Positions 34,449 to 42,796 of a stretch of DNA of 64,000 nt are shown piece after piece. The position numbers and the translations under genes were made by a program. The stretch is from Prochlorococcus marinus CUG1415 (GTDB lineage Bacteria; Cyanobacteriota; Cyanobacteriia; PCC-6307; Cyanobiaceae): the NCBI RefSeq assembly GCF_017696015.1, contig NZ_JAAORL010000002.1, positions 1-64,000 on the forward strand, read 5' to 3'. The stretch's first letter is position 1, and every line of letters starts with the position of its first letter. The notes under the pieces are model-generated. The model did no database searches and was not told the DNA's origin. It worked only from the letters and a program-made list of their open reading frames with translations.

Positions 34449-34589
34449 ATGCGTTTAGCGATTTTACTTGGTTTTATTTTTGGGTTAACTCACGGGGTTG
34501 TTGTTTCTGAAAGTTATTCTGCTAACAACTATGAAAATAATCAATTATTTTTTACTGAACAAAATTCAAATATATTTTCTTCACTTTAA
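34449..34589 (+). CDS. Small exported protein, 46 aa
   Basis: A hydrophobic N-terminal segment (LAILLGFIFGLTHGVVVS) is a likely signal, followed by Asn-rich ENNQLFFTEQNSNIFSSL. Not recognised. Confidence 0.5.
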   Translation: MRLAILLGFIFGLTHGVVVSESYSANNYENNQLFFTEQNSNIFSSL

Positions 34590-34775
34590 AATTAAGTTTC
34601 TTATTTTTTAATAAGTTTTTGTATAGTAATGAACAACTTATAAATTAAATTGTACTTATAGTTAATATGTAGCGTAGACTACAAAAACGTTCATCTCGTT
34701 TTGCGAGCCGCATTAAGATTGAAGCCAAGGAACGGGGACTTCGGTCAAAAAATGAAATTTAGTCACATAACTATT

Positions 34776-35081
34776 ATGTCTAATAACGTATCTACCTCAG
34801 TAAGGAGTAACAATACTACTGCTATATTTGCAGGTTTTCTTGGAGCATTTGTTGTTGGTTCTCTTGGAGTACAACTTGTAAGAACCCATAAGCCTTCTTT
34901 ACAATCTCAAACGTTAAAAGTTCCAGCTGTTATCGCTCATCAATCAACTTTATGGTCAGCTTTAGGAGAAATAGATACTCCTATTGTTAAAAATAAAGTT
35001 TCTACTAAAATCAAAAGTCATGGTGTTGCCCCAGTTATAGGATCAGAAGCAACTCTTTGGTCACCTCTGGGAGGAAATTAA
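34776..35081 (+). CDS. Membrane-anchored protein with repeated STLWS motif
   Basis: The 101-residue product has one span near the N-terminus (AIFAGFLGAFVVGSLGVQL) and then a basic linker. Two related stretches follow, VIAHQSTLWSALG and VIGSEATLWSPLG. The start may instead be ATG at 34752, or TTG at 34701. A GTA-N8-TAC match lies at 34669-34682 and a terminator follows at 35104. It is the last gene before the 35.5 kb cassettes. Function unknown. Confidence 0.6.
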   Translation: MSNNVSTSVRSNNTTAIFAGFLGAFVVGSLGVQLVRTHKPSLQSQTLKVPAVIAHQSTLWSALGEIDTPIVKNKVSTKIKSHGVAPVIGSEATLWSPLGGN

Positions 35082-35083
35082 TT

Positions 35084-35272
35084 TTAATTAAACCGAATTA
35101 TTAAAAAAAAGGGGCTTAGCCCCTTTTTTAATGACATTAGATTTTTTAAATTGAATATTTCCTTTAATTTTTTCCTCGAGCTCCATCTATAATTCCGCTT
35201 TTCAAGAAGGGCAACCATGCTTGCTTCGTGGAGGTAGTGGAAGGGGGTTGGCGGAGGTTTCTTCGTAAACAT
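35084..35272 (-). CDS. Possible small basic protein, 62 aa
   Basis: MFTKKPPPTPFHYLHEASMV then EKRNYRWSSRKKLKEIFNLK is GC-richer at its 5' end than its surroundings, and a TATATA sits upstream. It overlaps the terminator at 35104 at its 3' end, so only its first part may be real. Confidence 0.4.
   Translation of the reverse strand: MFTKKPPPTPFHYLHEASMVALLEKRNYRWSSRKKLKEIFNLKNLMSLKKGLSPFFLIIRFN
35104..35130 (+). terminator. Terminator of the 34776 gene
   Basis: GGGGC-TTA-GCCCC flanked by A and T runs gives a strong hairpin, probably bidirectional. Confidence 0.8.
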
Positions 35273-35293
35273 TGCCGATTAAGGTTGATCACG

Positions 35294-35309
35294 CCCTTAT
35301 ATATAAGGG
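35294..35309. repeat. 16-bp perfect palindrome
   Basis: CCCTTATATATAAGGG is a perfect palindrome about 20 bases upstream of the - strand frame at 35272. It could be an operator around a TATATA -10 box. No second copy was noticed. Confidence 0.5.
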
Positions 35310-35432
35310 AACGAAAAGTCACTCGCTGCAATCCGATTGATCATAATATAGTCCAATATTGCCTGTATTCAACATTTAATTGCACACATATCCTCCAACT
35401 TCCGTAGAAGTTTTTGTTAATTTCCATAAATA

Positions 35433-35452
35433 TCTACGGAATTTTCTACGGA
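35433..35452 (+). repeat. Paired motif left of the 35.5 kb tRNA fragment (TCTACGGA x2)
   Basis: TCTACGGA occurs at 35433 and 35445, with an inverted TCCGTAGA at 35401. No partner pair was found at the other end of the nitrate region. Confidence 0.6.
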
Positions 35453-35500
35453 TTTTTGAGACTCACTTTTTGGTATTGCTGAGATCTATTGCTATAACTA

Positions 35501-35546
35501 TCGGGGTGTAGGGATTTGAACCCTAGACCTAGTGCTCCCAAAGCAC
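35501..35546 (-). repeat. Diverged tRNA-Pro 3' half, start of cassette 9
   Basis: On the - strand GTGCTTTGGGAGCACTAGGT is followed by a changed T arm (CTAGGGTTCAAATCCCTA) and CACCCCGA. The T-arm changes are compensated, so the arm still pairs (AGGG/CCCT). It is the right-hand neighbour of the nitrate cluster. Confidence 0.7.
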
Positions 35547-35636
35547 TTAACAGCTCTAGTGCAGCACTAGGTTTTCAAGCTATAACTATTTTTTTGCTTA
35601 GTTCTGCGTGGGTTGTCCTGATAATTTAAGCAACAT

Positions 35637-35657
35637 TTGTCCACTATTTGTCCACAC
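35637..35657 (+). repeat. Cassette 9 left paired motif (GTCCAC x2, 11 bp apart)
   Basis: TTTGTCCACTATTTGTCCAC carries GTCCAC at 35639 and 35650. The pair recurs at 37953 and 37964 in the same orientation. Confidence 0.8.
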
Positions 35658-35680
35658 TTAGATAAATGCAAAAGGTTCTA

Positions 35681-36646
35681 TTAATTAGTTTTTAATCCTG
35701 GTATTGAATTAATTTTTATTTCGTGCAATGCCCTCGCAACATTAGCAATTCTGCTATTGTCACCTGGTTCAACTACAGGAATTATTTGAGATATTGCGTC
35801 TAATGCATCATTTAGCGCTGTAGGGAGAATTGTTTCGGCCATAGCAAGATCACTAGAATTTAGTAACGCATTAATTGCATTATTAAGGTTTGTTCCAGCT
35901 GTGCTTGGTTCTGTGATGAATTGCCCGTTGATTGTTAAGGCTAAAGAAGCTAATCCAGAATTGGCAATTGATGATTCAATATTTTGGGCAACTATTGGAG
36001 AAACAGTTAAAACTACTCCACTTGAATTACCTATACCTTTTGATTCAACTATTTGATTTGCTGATTCATTTGTTTGCACTATTACTTTGCTTTCTGAAAC
36101 TGATAAAGACAATGCAGGTGACAAATTATTTGAGGTAGCAGGGTTTAATCCTATGGATAAACTTATGGAATCAATATTATTGAAATTTACAAGTGAACTG
36201 CTATTAGCTAAGCCAATAGGTGTACTTGTTATTAAGGAAGCCCCCTCCGTTGTAAAAGCACTTGAAATACTTAGTTCTAATCCAATAGAGTTAGTGACAA
36301 TCGTTGTCGTTCCTGGGACAAAACTTATTTCAAATGAATTACCTCCAAGATAGTTACTTATTTCTGAATTAGGTGAAAAGGAAGGCATTCCTCCCCATGA
36401 AAAAACGCTTGAATTGGTTGCCGCAGAAGATAATGCAGCATCACAGTCAGTTGAATTTGAAGTCTTACCTGAAGAGGAGCTACAAGAATCCGAATTAGAT
36501 GACTTCTTCCCAGTTGTGCTTGATTTGCCTGAATCTCCACCACCCTTCTCACTCTTGCCTGCGAAACAATTTTGTTGAGTAAAAAACAGGAAAAAAACAA
36601 AGATGAATAGAAATCTTTTTAGTTTTTTGATGATAATTTTATTCAT
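35681..36646 (-). CDS. Secreted Ser/Asn-rich protein, 321 aa
   Basis: A strong signal peptide (LFIFVFFLFFTQQNCFAG) precedes a Ser/Gly/Lys-rich linker, then a long region of alternating small residues and Ile/Val/Leu (LGLELSI-type repeats) that suggests a beta-solenoid or sheet-rich exported domain. It follows the barrel gene at 36655 by 8 bases, so the two are probably one transcript with linked jobs at the cell surface. Not recognised. Confidence 0.65.
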   Translation of the reverse strand: MNKIIIKKLKRFLFIFVFFLFFTQQNCFAGKSEKGGGDSGKSSTTGKKSSNSDSCSSSSGKTSNSTDCDAALSSAATNSSVFSWGGMPSFSPNSEISNYLGGNSFEISFVPGTTTIVTNSIGLELSISSAFTTEGASLITSTPIGLANSSSLVNFNNIDSISLSIGLNPATSNNLSPALSLSVSESKVIVQTNESANQIVESKGIGNSSGVVLTVSPIVAQNIESSIANSGLASLALTINGQFITEPSTAGTNLNNAINALLNSSDLAMAETILPTALNDALDAISQIIPVVEPGDNSRIANVARALHEIKINSIPGLKTN

Positions 36647-36654
36647 AATTAATT

Positions 36655-37884
36655 TTAAAACCTGAATGAATAACCTGTATTTATATTGAACTGAGCACCA
36701 TTAGTTGAGTTATTAGTAATATCAGATAAACCTATAGAAAAATTTAAAGGGAAATCAAAAGGACTTAGACCGATACCTGCATTTAATGCATTCCCATTCC
36801 AACTCGAAGCAATAGAGACTCTTGGTAATATCTGTACGCCATAACCTCCAAATAAATTTGGATCATTTCTATTATCGTCAATTGCCCTATTTGATCTGTG
36901 TGACCCAGTCCCTACCCCAAGGGTTAATAAAGAGGGGAATTTATTATTAGTGTCTGGTCTTAATTCAAACTCTTTACTAATAACTCCATAAATAGTGTCT
37001 TTTTTAGTGGCTTCTCCCCACTTAATTGGGTTTGTCCATGCAATCGCGGCATGCGTATTAAATAAAGAAGGCAATGCTTTATGAAATTTTAAACCGGCAG
37101 TTCCATCTGCTCCAAAACCACTCTCACCATTTTGAGATAATAAACTGATAATTCCAACAGATATTTCTCCTCCTATTGATTCATTTGGATTTCCAAATCC
37201 AAACCCAAAATTCATTGATCCATCAGCAACCTTATTATTATCTTGATTATGCCAAGTAAACAAACCTTCATCATAATCAGCTGTATAAGCAACTGATACG
37301 AATACATCCTTCCAAGACGAACCCATTGCACTTGGAATGCCAAAGCTCAATCCAGGAGAAGGTTCTGTTTCTTTAGGTTTTTCATCTTGAACACTTTTTA
37401 TTATCGGGGCAATTAATAATTTACTACTATCTTTTTCGTTATTATTTACTATCTTCACTTCAGTGATTTGTAATTTAGTGTTTTTTGCCTCATCAATAAG
37501 TTCATCAAGTTGAATATCATTAGATAGAGAAGAGTCTGCTAATTTATTTTTTTCTTCGATTTGTAATTTAGTGTTTTTTGCCTCATCAATAAGTTCATCA
37601 AGTTGAATATCATTAGATAGCGAAGAGTCTGCTAATTTATTTTTTTCTTCTTTGGGTGTAATTTTATTTGTCTTTGTAAACTTAGCACCATTCCAACAAT
37701 AATATGTGCTTTTCGTTTCAATATATTGAAGGCAGCTAAGGTTTATTGATTTGTTTTTTGATTGATTGGACTTTATTGAATTAGCATAAACTGAATTGGA
37801 TGAAACAGAACATATAAACAAAAATAGAATTATTTGAAATTCTTTATTACAGAATAATTTGAGTATTGAGTTATTACTATTCAC
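36655..37884 (-). CDS. Exported protein with C-terminal barrel and tandem internal repeat, 409 aa
   Basis: The signal segment (IILFLFICSVSSNSVYAN) leads to a Cys-containing stretch and then a 31-residue unit (starting EEKNKLADSS, ending NTKLQI) repeated twice. The C-terminal 200 residues alternate like an outer-membrane barrel and end in GYSFRF, with the terminal Phe typical of barrel proteins. The last part also contains GLSFGIPSAMGSSWKDVFVS. It heads a two-gene unit with 35681. Confidence 0.7.
   Translation of the reverse strand: MNSNNSILKLFCNKEFQIILFLFICSVSSNSVYANSIKSNQSKNKSINLSCLQYIETKSTYYCWNGAKFTKTNKITPKEEKNKLADSSLSNDIQLDELIDEAKNTKLQIEEKNKLADSSLSNDIQLDELIDEAKNTKLQITEVKIVNNNEKDSSKLLIAPIIKSVQDEKPKETEPSPGLSFGIPSAMGSSWKDVFVSVAYTADYDEGLFTWHNQDNNKVADGSMNFGFGFGNPNESIGGEISVGIISLLSQNGESGFGADGTAGLKFHKALPSLFNTHAAIAWTNPIKWGEATKKDTIYGVISKEFELRPDTNNKFPSLLTLGVGTGSHRSNRAIDDNRNDPNLFGGYGVQILPRVSIASSWNGNALNAGIGLSPFDFPLNFSIGLSDITNNSTNGAQFNINTGYSFRF
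37466..37651 (-). repeat. 93-bp tandem duplication within the barrel gene
   Basis: Two copies, 37466-37558 and 37559-37651, encode the 31-residue repeat with only one or two base differences. The near identity implies a recent duplication that may vary in copy number. Confidence 0.9.
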
Positions 37885-37949
37885 AAAACTAATTAACTCA
37901 CGTTTATAAAGAACTAAATATATTGAATATTTTATGTTTATTGGAAAAT

Positions 37950-37986
37950 ATTGTCCACTATCTGTCCACTTTGGGCGTGGACAAAT
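37950..37986 (+). repeat. Cassette 9 right paired motif (GTCCAC x2 plus inverted copy)
   Basis: GTCCAC at 37953 and 37964 matches the left pair, and an inverted GTGGAC lies at 37977. A terminator of the native tRNA type follows in reverse orientation (AGCGAGTCTGGGTAACTCGCT). Confidence 0.8.
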
Positions 37987-38044
37987 ATTTCCAATAAAAA
38001 AGCGAGTCTGGGTAACTCGCTAGTATGACTTGGTTTTGATTGAG

Positions 38045-38094
38045 TCGGGGCGACAGGATTCGAACCTGCGACCTAGTGCTCCCAAAGCACCCGC
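38045..38094 (-). repeat. tRNA-Pro 3' half (att-like), cassette 9/10 junction
   Basis: Fifty bases on the - strand match the tRNA 3' part, from the anticodon stem to the terminal A, without changes. Confidence 0.88.
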
Positions 38095-38150
38095 AAGAAT
38101 AAGATTATAACTGAGACTCAAAGCTATATCAACACTTTTAAGGTCTAAAG

Positions 38151-38171
38151 TGTGGACTAATTCGGACTACT
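38151..38171 (+). repeat. Orphan paired motif (GGACTA x2, 10 bp apart)
   Basis: TGTGGACTAATTCGGACTAC has GGACTA at 38154 and 38164. It lies just before the cassette 10 pair at 38181 and has no visible partner. It may be the remnant of a lost cassette. Confidence 0.5.
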
Positions 38172-38180
38172 CACAGTTTA

Positions 38181-38201
38181 TTTGAGGGAATTTTGAGGGA
38201 A
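38181..38201 (+). repeat. Cassette 10 left paired motif (TTTGAGGGAA x2, 11 bp apart)
   Basis: TTTGAGGGAA occurs at 38181 and 38192. It recurs at 41050. Confidence 0.8.
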
Positions 38202-38230
38202 AAGCTAAAATCTAATAATATAGATTCAGA

Positions 38231-40990
38231 ATGATCAATCTAAAAAAAATATCAACGGTAATATTGATTGAGTTGTCACTTCTTAGTGTTGTTGTAGTTA
38301 ATCCTTTAGAACTAAGATCTGAAATTATTAGTGAAAATATCTCGAAAGAAACTTATCCAAAAGATTTGGATTCATTAGAGAAATTAGTTGATAAAGCCAG
38401 ACAAGAGGGAAATTTAGAACAGGAACTTGAAATTGCACATCAAATATTAGCGATTATTTCTGAGTTTGATAATTCTGATAAAAAAATCGAATCTTATAAA
38501 AAAGTTTTAGAAAACTTTTCTGAAGATCAAAGTCCATCCCTATTGAATTTGTTAACAAGCATTGGAATTGTTTATGGTCAACTGGGTGAATATGATTTGG
38601 CAATAAATTTAATTGATGAGGTTATAAAAACTGCCGAAAAATTTTATGATGAACTTAAGTTGGAAATAGCATATTATTACTCGGAATTAGGACATATTTA
38701 TTATGAAGTAGGAGATTATGCTAAAGCCGAAACATCATATGAAAAGTCTGTAGATATTAATGTTGTGGAACTGGGATTTCATGAAGATACTGCTACAGGG
38801 ATAAATAATCTTGGATTTATGTATTTGGATCAAGGCCAATATGAAATAGCCACAGAGTATTTAGAAAGAGCATTGCTGATGCAAAAGGAACTTAACCCCT
38901 TCGATAAGACTTCTTGGATTACAACTCTCACTAATTTGGGGCGAGCATATGCTGAATTAAATTATTATTATTTTGGAGATTATGGAAAATCCTCTAAATA
39001 TTTAAAGAAATCTAAGAAATATATTTTTAAAGCCTATAAATTAGCTAAAAATTTACTTAGTGACAATAACCCTTTATTTCATACCACTATCAATAATTTA
39101 GGAGGATATTATCTTGATATTGGAAAAAATAGAAAAGCAATAAAAATATATGAAGAAGCATTATTCACTAAAGAAAAATATTTAGGAAGCAGCCATCCTG
39201 ATGTAGCAGTAACGCTTAATAATTTGGCTATGGCTTACCTAAATAAAAAGGACTTTAAATATGCACTGGAGTACTCCAATAGAGCATTAGATATATATTA
39301 TGAGAATTATGTTGGTATCGACCATCCAAATATATCTTTAACTTTAAACAATATCGCAGGAATTTATAAGGAATCTGGAAATGATGAGAAATCAAATGTT
39401 TTTGCAAGAAAAGGTATGGAGACAGAATTAAGGTTTATTCAAAAAGAAGCCCCTTATCTTCCAGAAGAGGAGAGGTTTGATTTTGTTGATAGCTTTGGTG
39501 ATGGACCTGATATGGCTTTTACCCAGGCATTAAAGTCCTCTTCCGGTTTAGAGTTGGCTTTTTTCGTAAGATTAAATCGGCAGGGATTACTGGAGGATAT
39601 TGAAAGAAAACAGAATGAATTAATTAATTTATCTAAAAAGGATCAAAAATTAATTAGACAATTTGATGAAATTTTAAAAAATCTATCTAATACCTCATTA
39701 TCTGAGGATGATAGGAGTGAATTGATATTGGAAAAAAGTTTATTAGAAAAGAAAATATATCGTCTTTTACCAAAATTAAATTTTGAGATTGTTGATGCAA
39801 AGATTATTAGTAAAAAATTACCTCCAAAATCAATATTGATTGAATATCAGAAATATTCACCTTATCAACCTCTTTCAGAATCTGGAGAAATTTGGGGTGC
39901 ACCTAGATATGTTGCTCTTATTCTTTATAGTGATGGAAAATCTAAAAGTTTTGACCTCGGTCTTTCTCTTCCAATAGATAAACAGATCCAAAAGGCACTA
40001 GTTGCATCAGAAAAAGGATTGGTTGATGCTCAAGATTTATGGAACGAAGTAGGACAATTAATAATTAAACCTTTAAAAAACCTTCTAGGAGATTCAGACA
40101 CATTATTTATTTCTCCTGATGCAGAACTTAATCGTGTACCTTTTTCTGCTATTAGTTCCCATAGGGGGGATAGTTTATTAGGAGAAATAGTTAATTTACG
40201 TCTTCTAACTACTGGTCGAGAATTAATAAGTCTTGAAAAACAATTAGAAACTTATCTTCAAAAGCCTTTGGTTGTTGCTAATCCCTCTTTTGATTATCAA
40301 GAATCTATTCCAATAAAAGTTAAAAAAGAATCATTATCAACTGATAGGCCTCAAAGTCGATCAATTGATTTAAGAACACTAGACTGGAGTCCCTTACCAG
40401 GAACGTCAAAAGAGGGTAAAGAGGTTGCAAAATTAATTAATGCAAGATTGCTAACTCAAAACAAAGCCACAGTTATAGCTGTTCAAAAAGAAGTTTCTCC
40501 AAAGATATTACACATCGCTAGTCATGCTTATTACATGCCCAACCAATCCGAGGGAGAAAACCCTTTATTAAGAAGTGGGATTGTTTTGGCCGGAGCAAAT
40601 CAACCAGATCTTAACCCTTATGATGATGGATATTTAACAGCTTTAGAGGTTACTAAACTTGATTTAAAAGGAACGGAATTGGTTGTCATTTCTGGTTGCG
40701 AATCTGGGAAAGGAGATCTTCAATCTGGAGAAGGTGTTTATGGGCTCAAACGCGCTTTCTCTGTTGCAGGAGCGAAGTCTACTTTGCTTTCATTATGGAA
40801 GGTTGATGATGTAGGAACAGCATTTTTTATGGAAAGTTTTTTTGAAAAAATATTGTCAGGCAAAAGTAGATCTGAGGCTTTAATTGATACTCAAGAAGAG
40901 TTCAAAAAACATTCTATTCCTGGATTCCGGCACCCTGGAATTTGGGCAGCATTTCAGTTGAGTGGAGACTGGAGAAAAATAAAATTTTAG
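38231..40990 (+). CDS. TPR-CHAT protease-like protein, 919 aa
   Basis: An N-terminal span (STVILIELSLLSVVVV) suggests export or a membrane anchor. Residues of about 90-400 are TPR repeats of the Ypt/kinesin-light-chain type (LNNLAMAYLNKKDFKYALEY). The C-terminal 300 residues are a CHAT domain, the caspase/separase-like peptidase fold. Its catalytic pair would be H765 (HIASHA) and C823 (SGCESG). The end motif GSLLSLWKVDD-type (STLLSLWKVDDVGT) is also typical. Known CHAT-TPR proteins cut partner proteins in signalling or defence; partner here unknown. It fills its own cassette. Confidence 0.88.
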   Translation: MINLKKISTVILIELSLLSVVVVNPLELRSEIISENISKETYPKDLDSLEKLVDKARQEGNLEQELEIAHQILAIISEFDNSDKKIESYKKVLENFSEDQSPSLLNLLTSIGIVYGQLGEYDLAINLIDEVIKTAEKFYDELKLEIAYYYSELGHIYYEVGDYAKAETSYEKSVDINVVELGFHEDTATGINNLGFMYLDQGQYEIATEYLERALLMQKELNPFDKTSWITTLTNLGRAYAELNYYYFGDYGKSSKYLKKSKKYIFKAYKLAKNLLSDNNPLFHTTINNLGGYYLDIGKNRKAIKIYEEALFTKEKYLGSSHPDVAVTLNNLAMAYLNKKDFKYALEYSNRALDIYYENYVGIDHPNISLTLNNIAGIYKESGNDEKSNVFARKGMETELRFIQKEAPYLPEEERFDFVDSFGDGPDMAFTQALKSSSGLELAFFVRLNRQGLLEDIERKQNELINLSKKDQKLIRQFDEILKNLSNTSLSEDDRSELILEKSLLEKKIYRLLPKLNFEIVDAKIISKKLPPKSILIEYQKYSPYQPLSESGEIWGAPRYVALILYSDGKSKSFDLGLSLPIDKQIQKALVASEKGLVDAQDLWNEVGQLIIKPLKNLLGDSDTLFISPDAELNRVPFSAISSHRGDSLLGEIVNLRLLTTGRELISLEKQLETYLQKPLVVANPSFDYQESIPIKVKKESLSTDRPQSRSIDLRTLDWSPLPGTSKEGKEVAKLINARLLTQNKATVIAVQKEVSPKILHIASHAYYMPNQSEGENPLLRSGIVLAGANQPDLNPYDDGYLTALEVTKLDLKGTELVVISGCESGKGDLQSGEGVYGLKRAFSVAGAKSTLLSLWKVDDVGTAFFMESFFEKILSGKSRSEALIDTQEEFKKHSIPGFRHPGIWAAFQLSGDWRKIKF

Positions 40991-41048
40991 GATTATTAAA
41001 TTTTTTAATCACAAAAAGAATCCTCAACAAAAATATCAAAAATAGTTA

Positions 41049-41086
41049 TTTGAGGGAAATATGAGGGAAGGTATTTTCGAGGGAAA
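41049..41086 (+). repeat. Cassette 10 right motif copies (TGAGGGAA x2, CGAGGGAA)
   Basis: TGAGGGAA at 41051 and 41062 matches the left pair, and a third CGAGGGAA lies at 41079. Confidence 0.8.
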
Positions 41087-41120
41087 TATATTATTAGCTG
41101 AGACTTACTGCTATAACTGA

Positions 41121-41166
41121 TCGGGGCGACAGGATTCGAACCTGCGACCTAGTGCTCCCAAAGCAC
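41121..41166 (-). repeat. tRNA-Pro 3' half (att-like), cassette 10/11 junction
   Basis: Forty-six bases match the tRNA 3' part without changes. The flank GCTGAGACTTACTGCTATAA before it is shared with the copy at 43951, and the flank behind it (GCACTAGGTTTTCAAGCTAT) with that at 35501. Confidence 0.88.
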
Positions 41167-41255
41167 TTATTAGCTATAGTGCAGCACTAGGTTTTCAAGC
41201 TATGACTATTTTCTTGCGTAGTGTTGCGTACTTTCTCAAGACAAATCATGAAGTA

Positions 41256-41276
41256 TTTGACCACTATTTGACCACT
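41256..41276 (+). repeat. Cassette 11 left paired motif (TTTGACCACT x2, 11 bp apart)
   Basis: TTTGACCACT occurs at 41256 and 41267, and recurs at 42685. Confidence 0.8.
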
Positions 41277-41322
41277 TTTTCTAAACTACACACAATTCAA
41301 ATTTTAATAAATTTTGGTTTTC

Positions 41323-42681
41323 ATGAATAAAACTATATTCTCAATTCTACTTTTGTTCGTTACTCAAATATTTATTACTCAACCTTCAAAGGCCTTAGAA
41401 ATAAATTGCAATTCACCAGTTCACAAAAATAAGCCCAGATGTAAAGGAGAGGCTGGTAAACCAAAAAAAGAGGAAACTACTTTGGATCCAGAAACTGGAC
41501 TAATGGTTATTGAAATGGAAAGTGATATTGAATGGGCAGAACAAAATCCTAAAATCCCTTATAACAACATAGTCAAATTGACTTCTAGCTTTGACGGCTC
41601 AGTTGACTATGCCGTCTTTGATAGGGATTACAAAAAAGATTTTTCCAATAGTTACAACATTAAGGAGTATACGATTCTTACGAAATGGACTGCAGATTAT
41701 GTTCATGCTATTTATTTTGTTAAAGAAGGCTGTTCTTATTTTGGATGCCCAAATATTATTTCAGATGAAGGAAATTTATCTTCGCCTCTAGAAATTAAAT
41801 TTAAAGATAAAAATTTTACTCTCTATGGAGACGATGGACGTTTCACTCTCCCAAATGATTTTATAAACCTTGTTAAAAATACAAAAGACTATAAAGGATT
41901 AGCCATAAGAAAAAACAATAGGTTTGTTCCAATGGGAGAAGTAACAGTTGAAAAACTATCCCAACTTTATTCTAAGGCTATTAGAAAATGGGAAATACCT
42001 AAAATTTCTTTAAATCCATCTGAAGTAAAAAACGAATCATCTATCAAGGAAATAGCAGGTAAATCTTTACCAAAGGTAGTAACTGTTAAATCAAGTAGAG
42101 GTCAAGGAACAGGTTTTTTTATTAATAATGATGGATTATTAATAACCAATAGACATGTTATTGGTTCAGGTACAAAAGGAAAAATTCAAATTGAAACAGC
42201 AACTGGAGCAAAACTTTTTGCAAATGTAATTTTTGTTAGTAGAGAAGATGACTTCGCTGTATTGAAGATAATTGGAGACAACTATCCAGGTTCAATACCT
42301 ATTTGTTATTCGAGTTATCCAGTCCCTGGTGAAGAAGTTATTGCACTTGGTTCTCCAAGAGGTTTAACAAATACTATTACTAGAGGAATTGTGAGTGCAT
42401 TCAGACAGTCAGGTAATTTTGAGGGTTATGCAACTTCAGGAGCATCACTCATTCAGACTGATGCCGCCATTAATCCAGGGAATAGTGGTGGGCCACTCCT
42501 TAATTCAAGAGGAGAAGTTATTGGAATAAATACATTTGCTAGAACTACAACTGGAGGTACTCAAGGTCTTAATTTCGCTGTTTCGATTATTGATATACTT
42601 CAACAACTAAATGTGGAAAGACCAGACTTAAGTGGTATAAATGATTCCTCTTTAAACGAATGTGGAAATATTGCTGTCTAA
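41323..42681 (+). CDS. Secreted trypsin-like serine protease (HtrA/DegP-type, no PDZ)
   Basis: A signal peptide (TIFSILLLFVTQIFITQPSKA) precedes a 240-residue N-terminal region that is not recognised. The protease domain has all three catalytic residues: H278 (TNRHV), D310 (DDFAVLKI) and S388 (NPGNSGGPL). The GLTNTITRGIVSAF and GINTFAR strands are typical of S1C proteases. No PDZ domain follows. The start is ATG at 41323 rather than TTG at 41314. It would act in the periplasm or outside the cell and is the only gene of its cassette. Confidence 0.85.
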   Translation: MNKTIFSILLLFVTQIFITQPSKALEINCNSPVHKNKPRCKGEAGKPKKEETTLDPETGLMVIEMESDIEWAEQNPKIPYNNIVKLTSSFDGSVDYAVFDRDYKKDFSNSYNIKEYTILTKWTADYVHAIYFVKEGCSYFGCPNIISDEGNLSSPLEIKFKDKNFTLYGDDGRFTLPNDFINLVKNTKDYKGLAIRKNNRFVPMGEVTVEKLSQLYSKAIRKWEIPKISLNPSEVKNESSIKEIAGKSLPKVVTVKSSRGQGTGFFINNDGLLITNRHVIGSGTKGKIQIETATGAKLFANVIFVSREDDFAVLKIIGDNYPGSIPICYSSYPVPGEEVIALGSPRGLTNTITRGIVSAFRQSGNFEGYATSGASLIQTDAAINPGNSGGPLLNSRGEVIGINTFARTTTGGTQGLNFAVSIIDILQQLNVERPDLSGINDSSLNECGNIAV

Positions 42682-42684
42682 TAA

Positions 42685-42715
42685 TGACCACTATTTGACC
42701 ACAATTAAAGTGGTC
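42685..42715 (+). repeat. Cassette 11 right paired motif plus inverted copy
   Basis: TGACCACT at 42685 and TGACCACA at 42696 match the left pair at 41256, and inverted GTGGTC is at 42710. It begins 3 bases after the protease gene's stop. Confidence 0.8.
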
Positions 42716-42728
42716 TTGTTTTGAGCAA

Positions 42729-42757
42729 CAAAAAAGACAGGCTGGGAAAACTTTCTG
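42729..42757 (-). repeat. Terminator remnant at cassette 11/12 junction without tRNA core
   Basis: AAAAAAGACAGGCTGGGAAA is the reverse of the AGACAGG-type terminator at 10847. The tRNA 3' half itself is missing at this junction. Confidence 0.6.
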
Positions 42758-42766
42758 TGACTTGGA

Positions 42767-42787
42767 TTATGGGCACATTATGGGCAC
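42767..42787 (+). repeat. Cassette 12 left paired motif (TTATGGGCAC x2, 11 bp apart)
   Basis: TTATGGGCAC occurs at 42767 and 42778. A related pair ends the cassette at 43879. Confidence 0.8.
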
Positions 42788-42796
42788 TAATTAACC

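Noticed and set aside
34669-34682. NtcA box before the 34776 gene
   Set aside because: GTA-N8-TAC is present but no -10 is found at the expected distance, so it was not called as a promoter.
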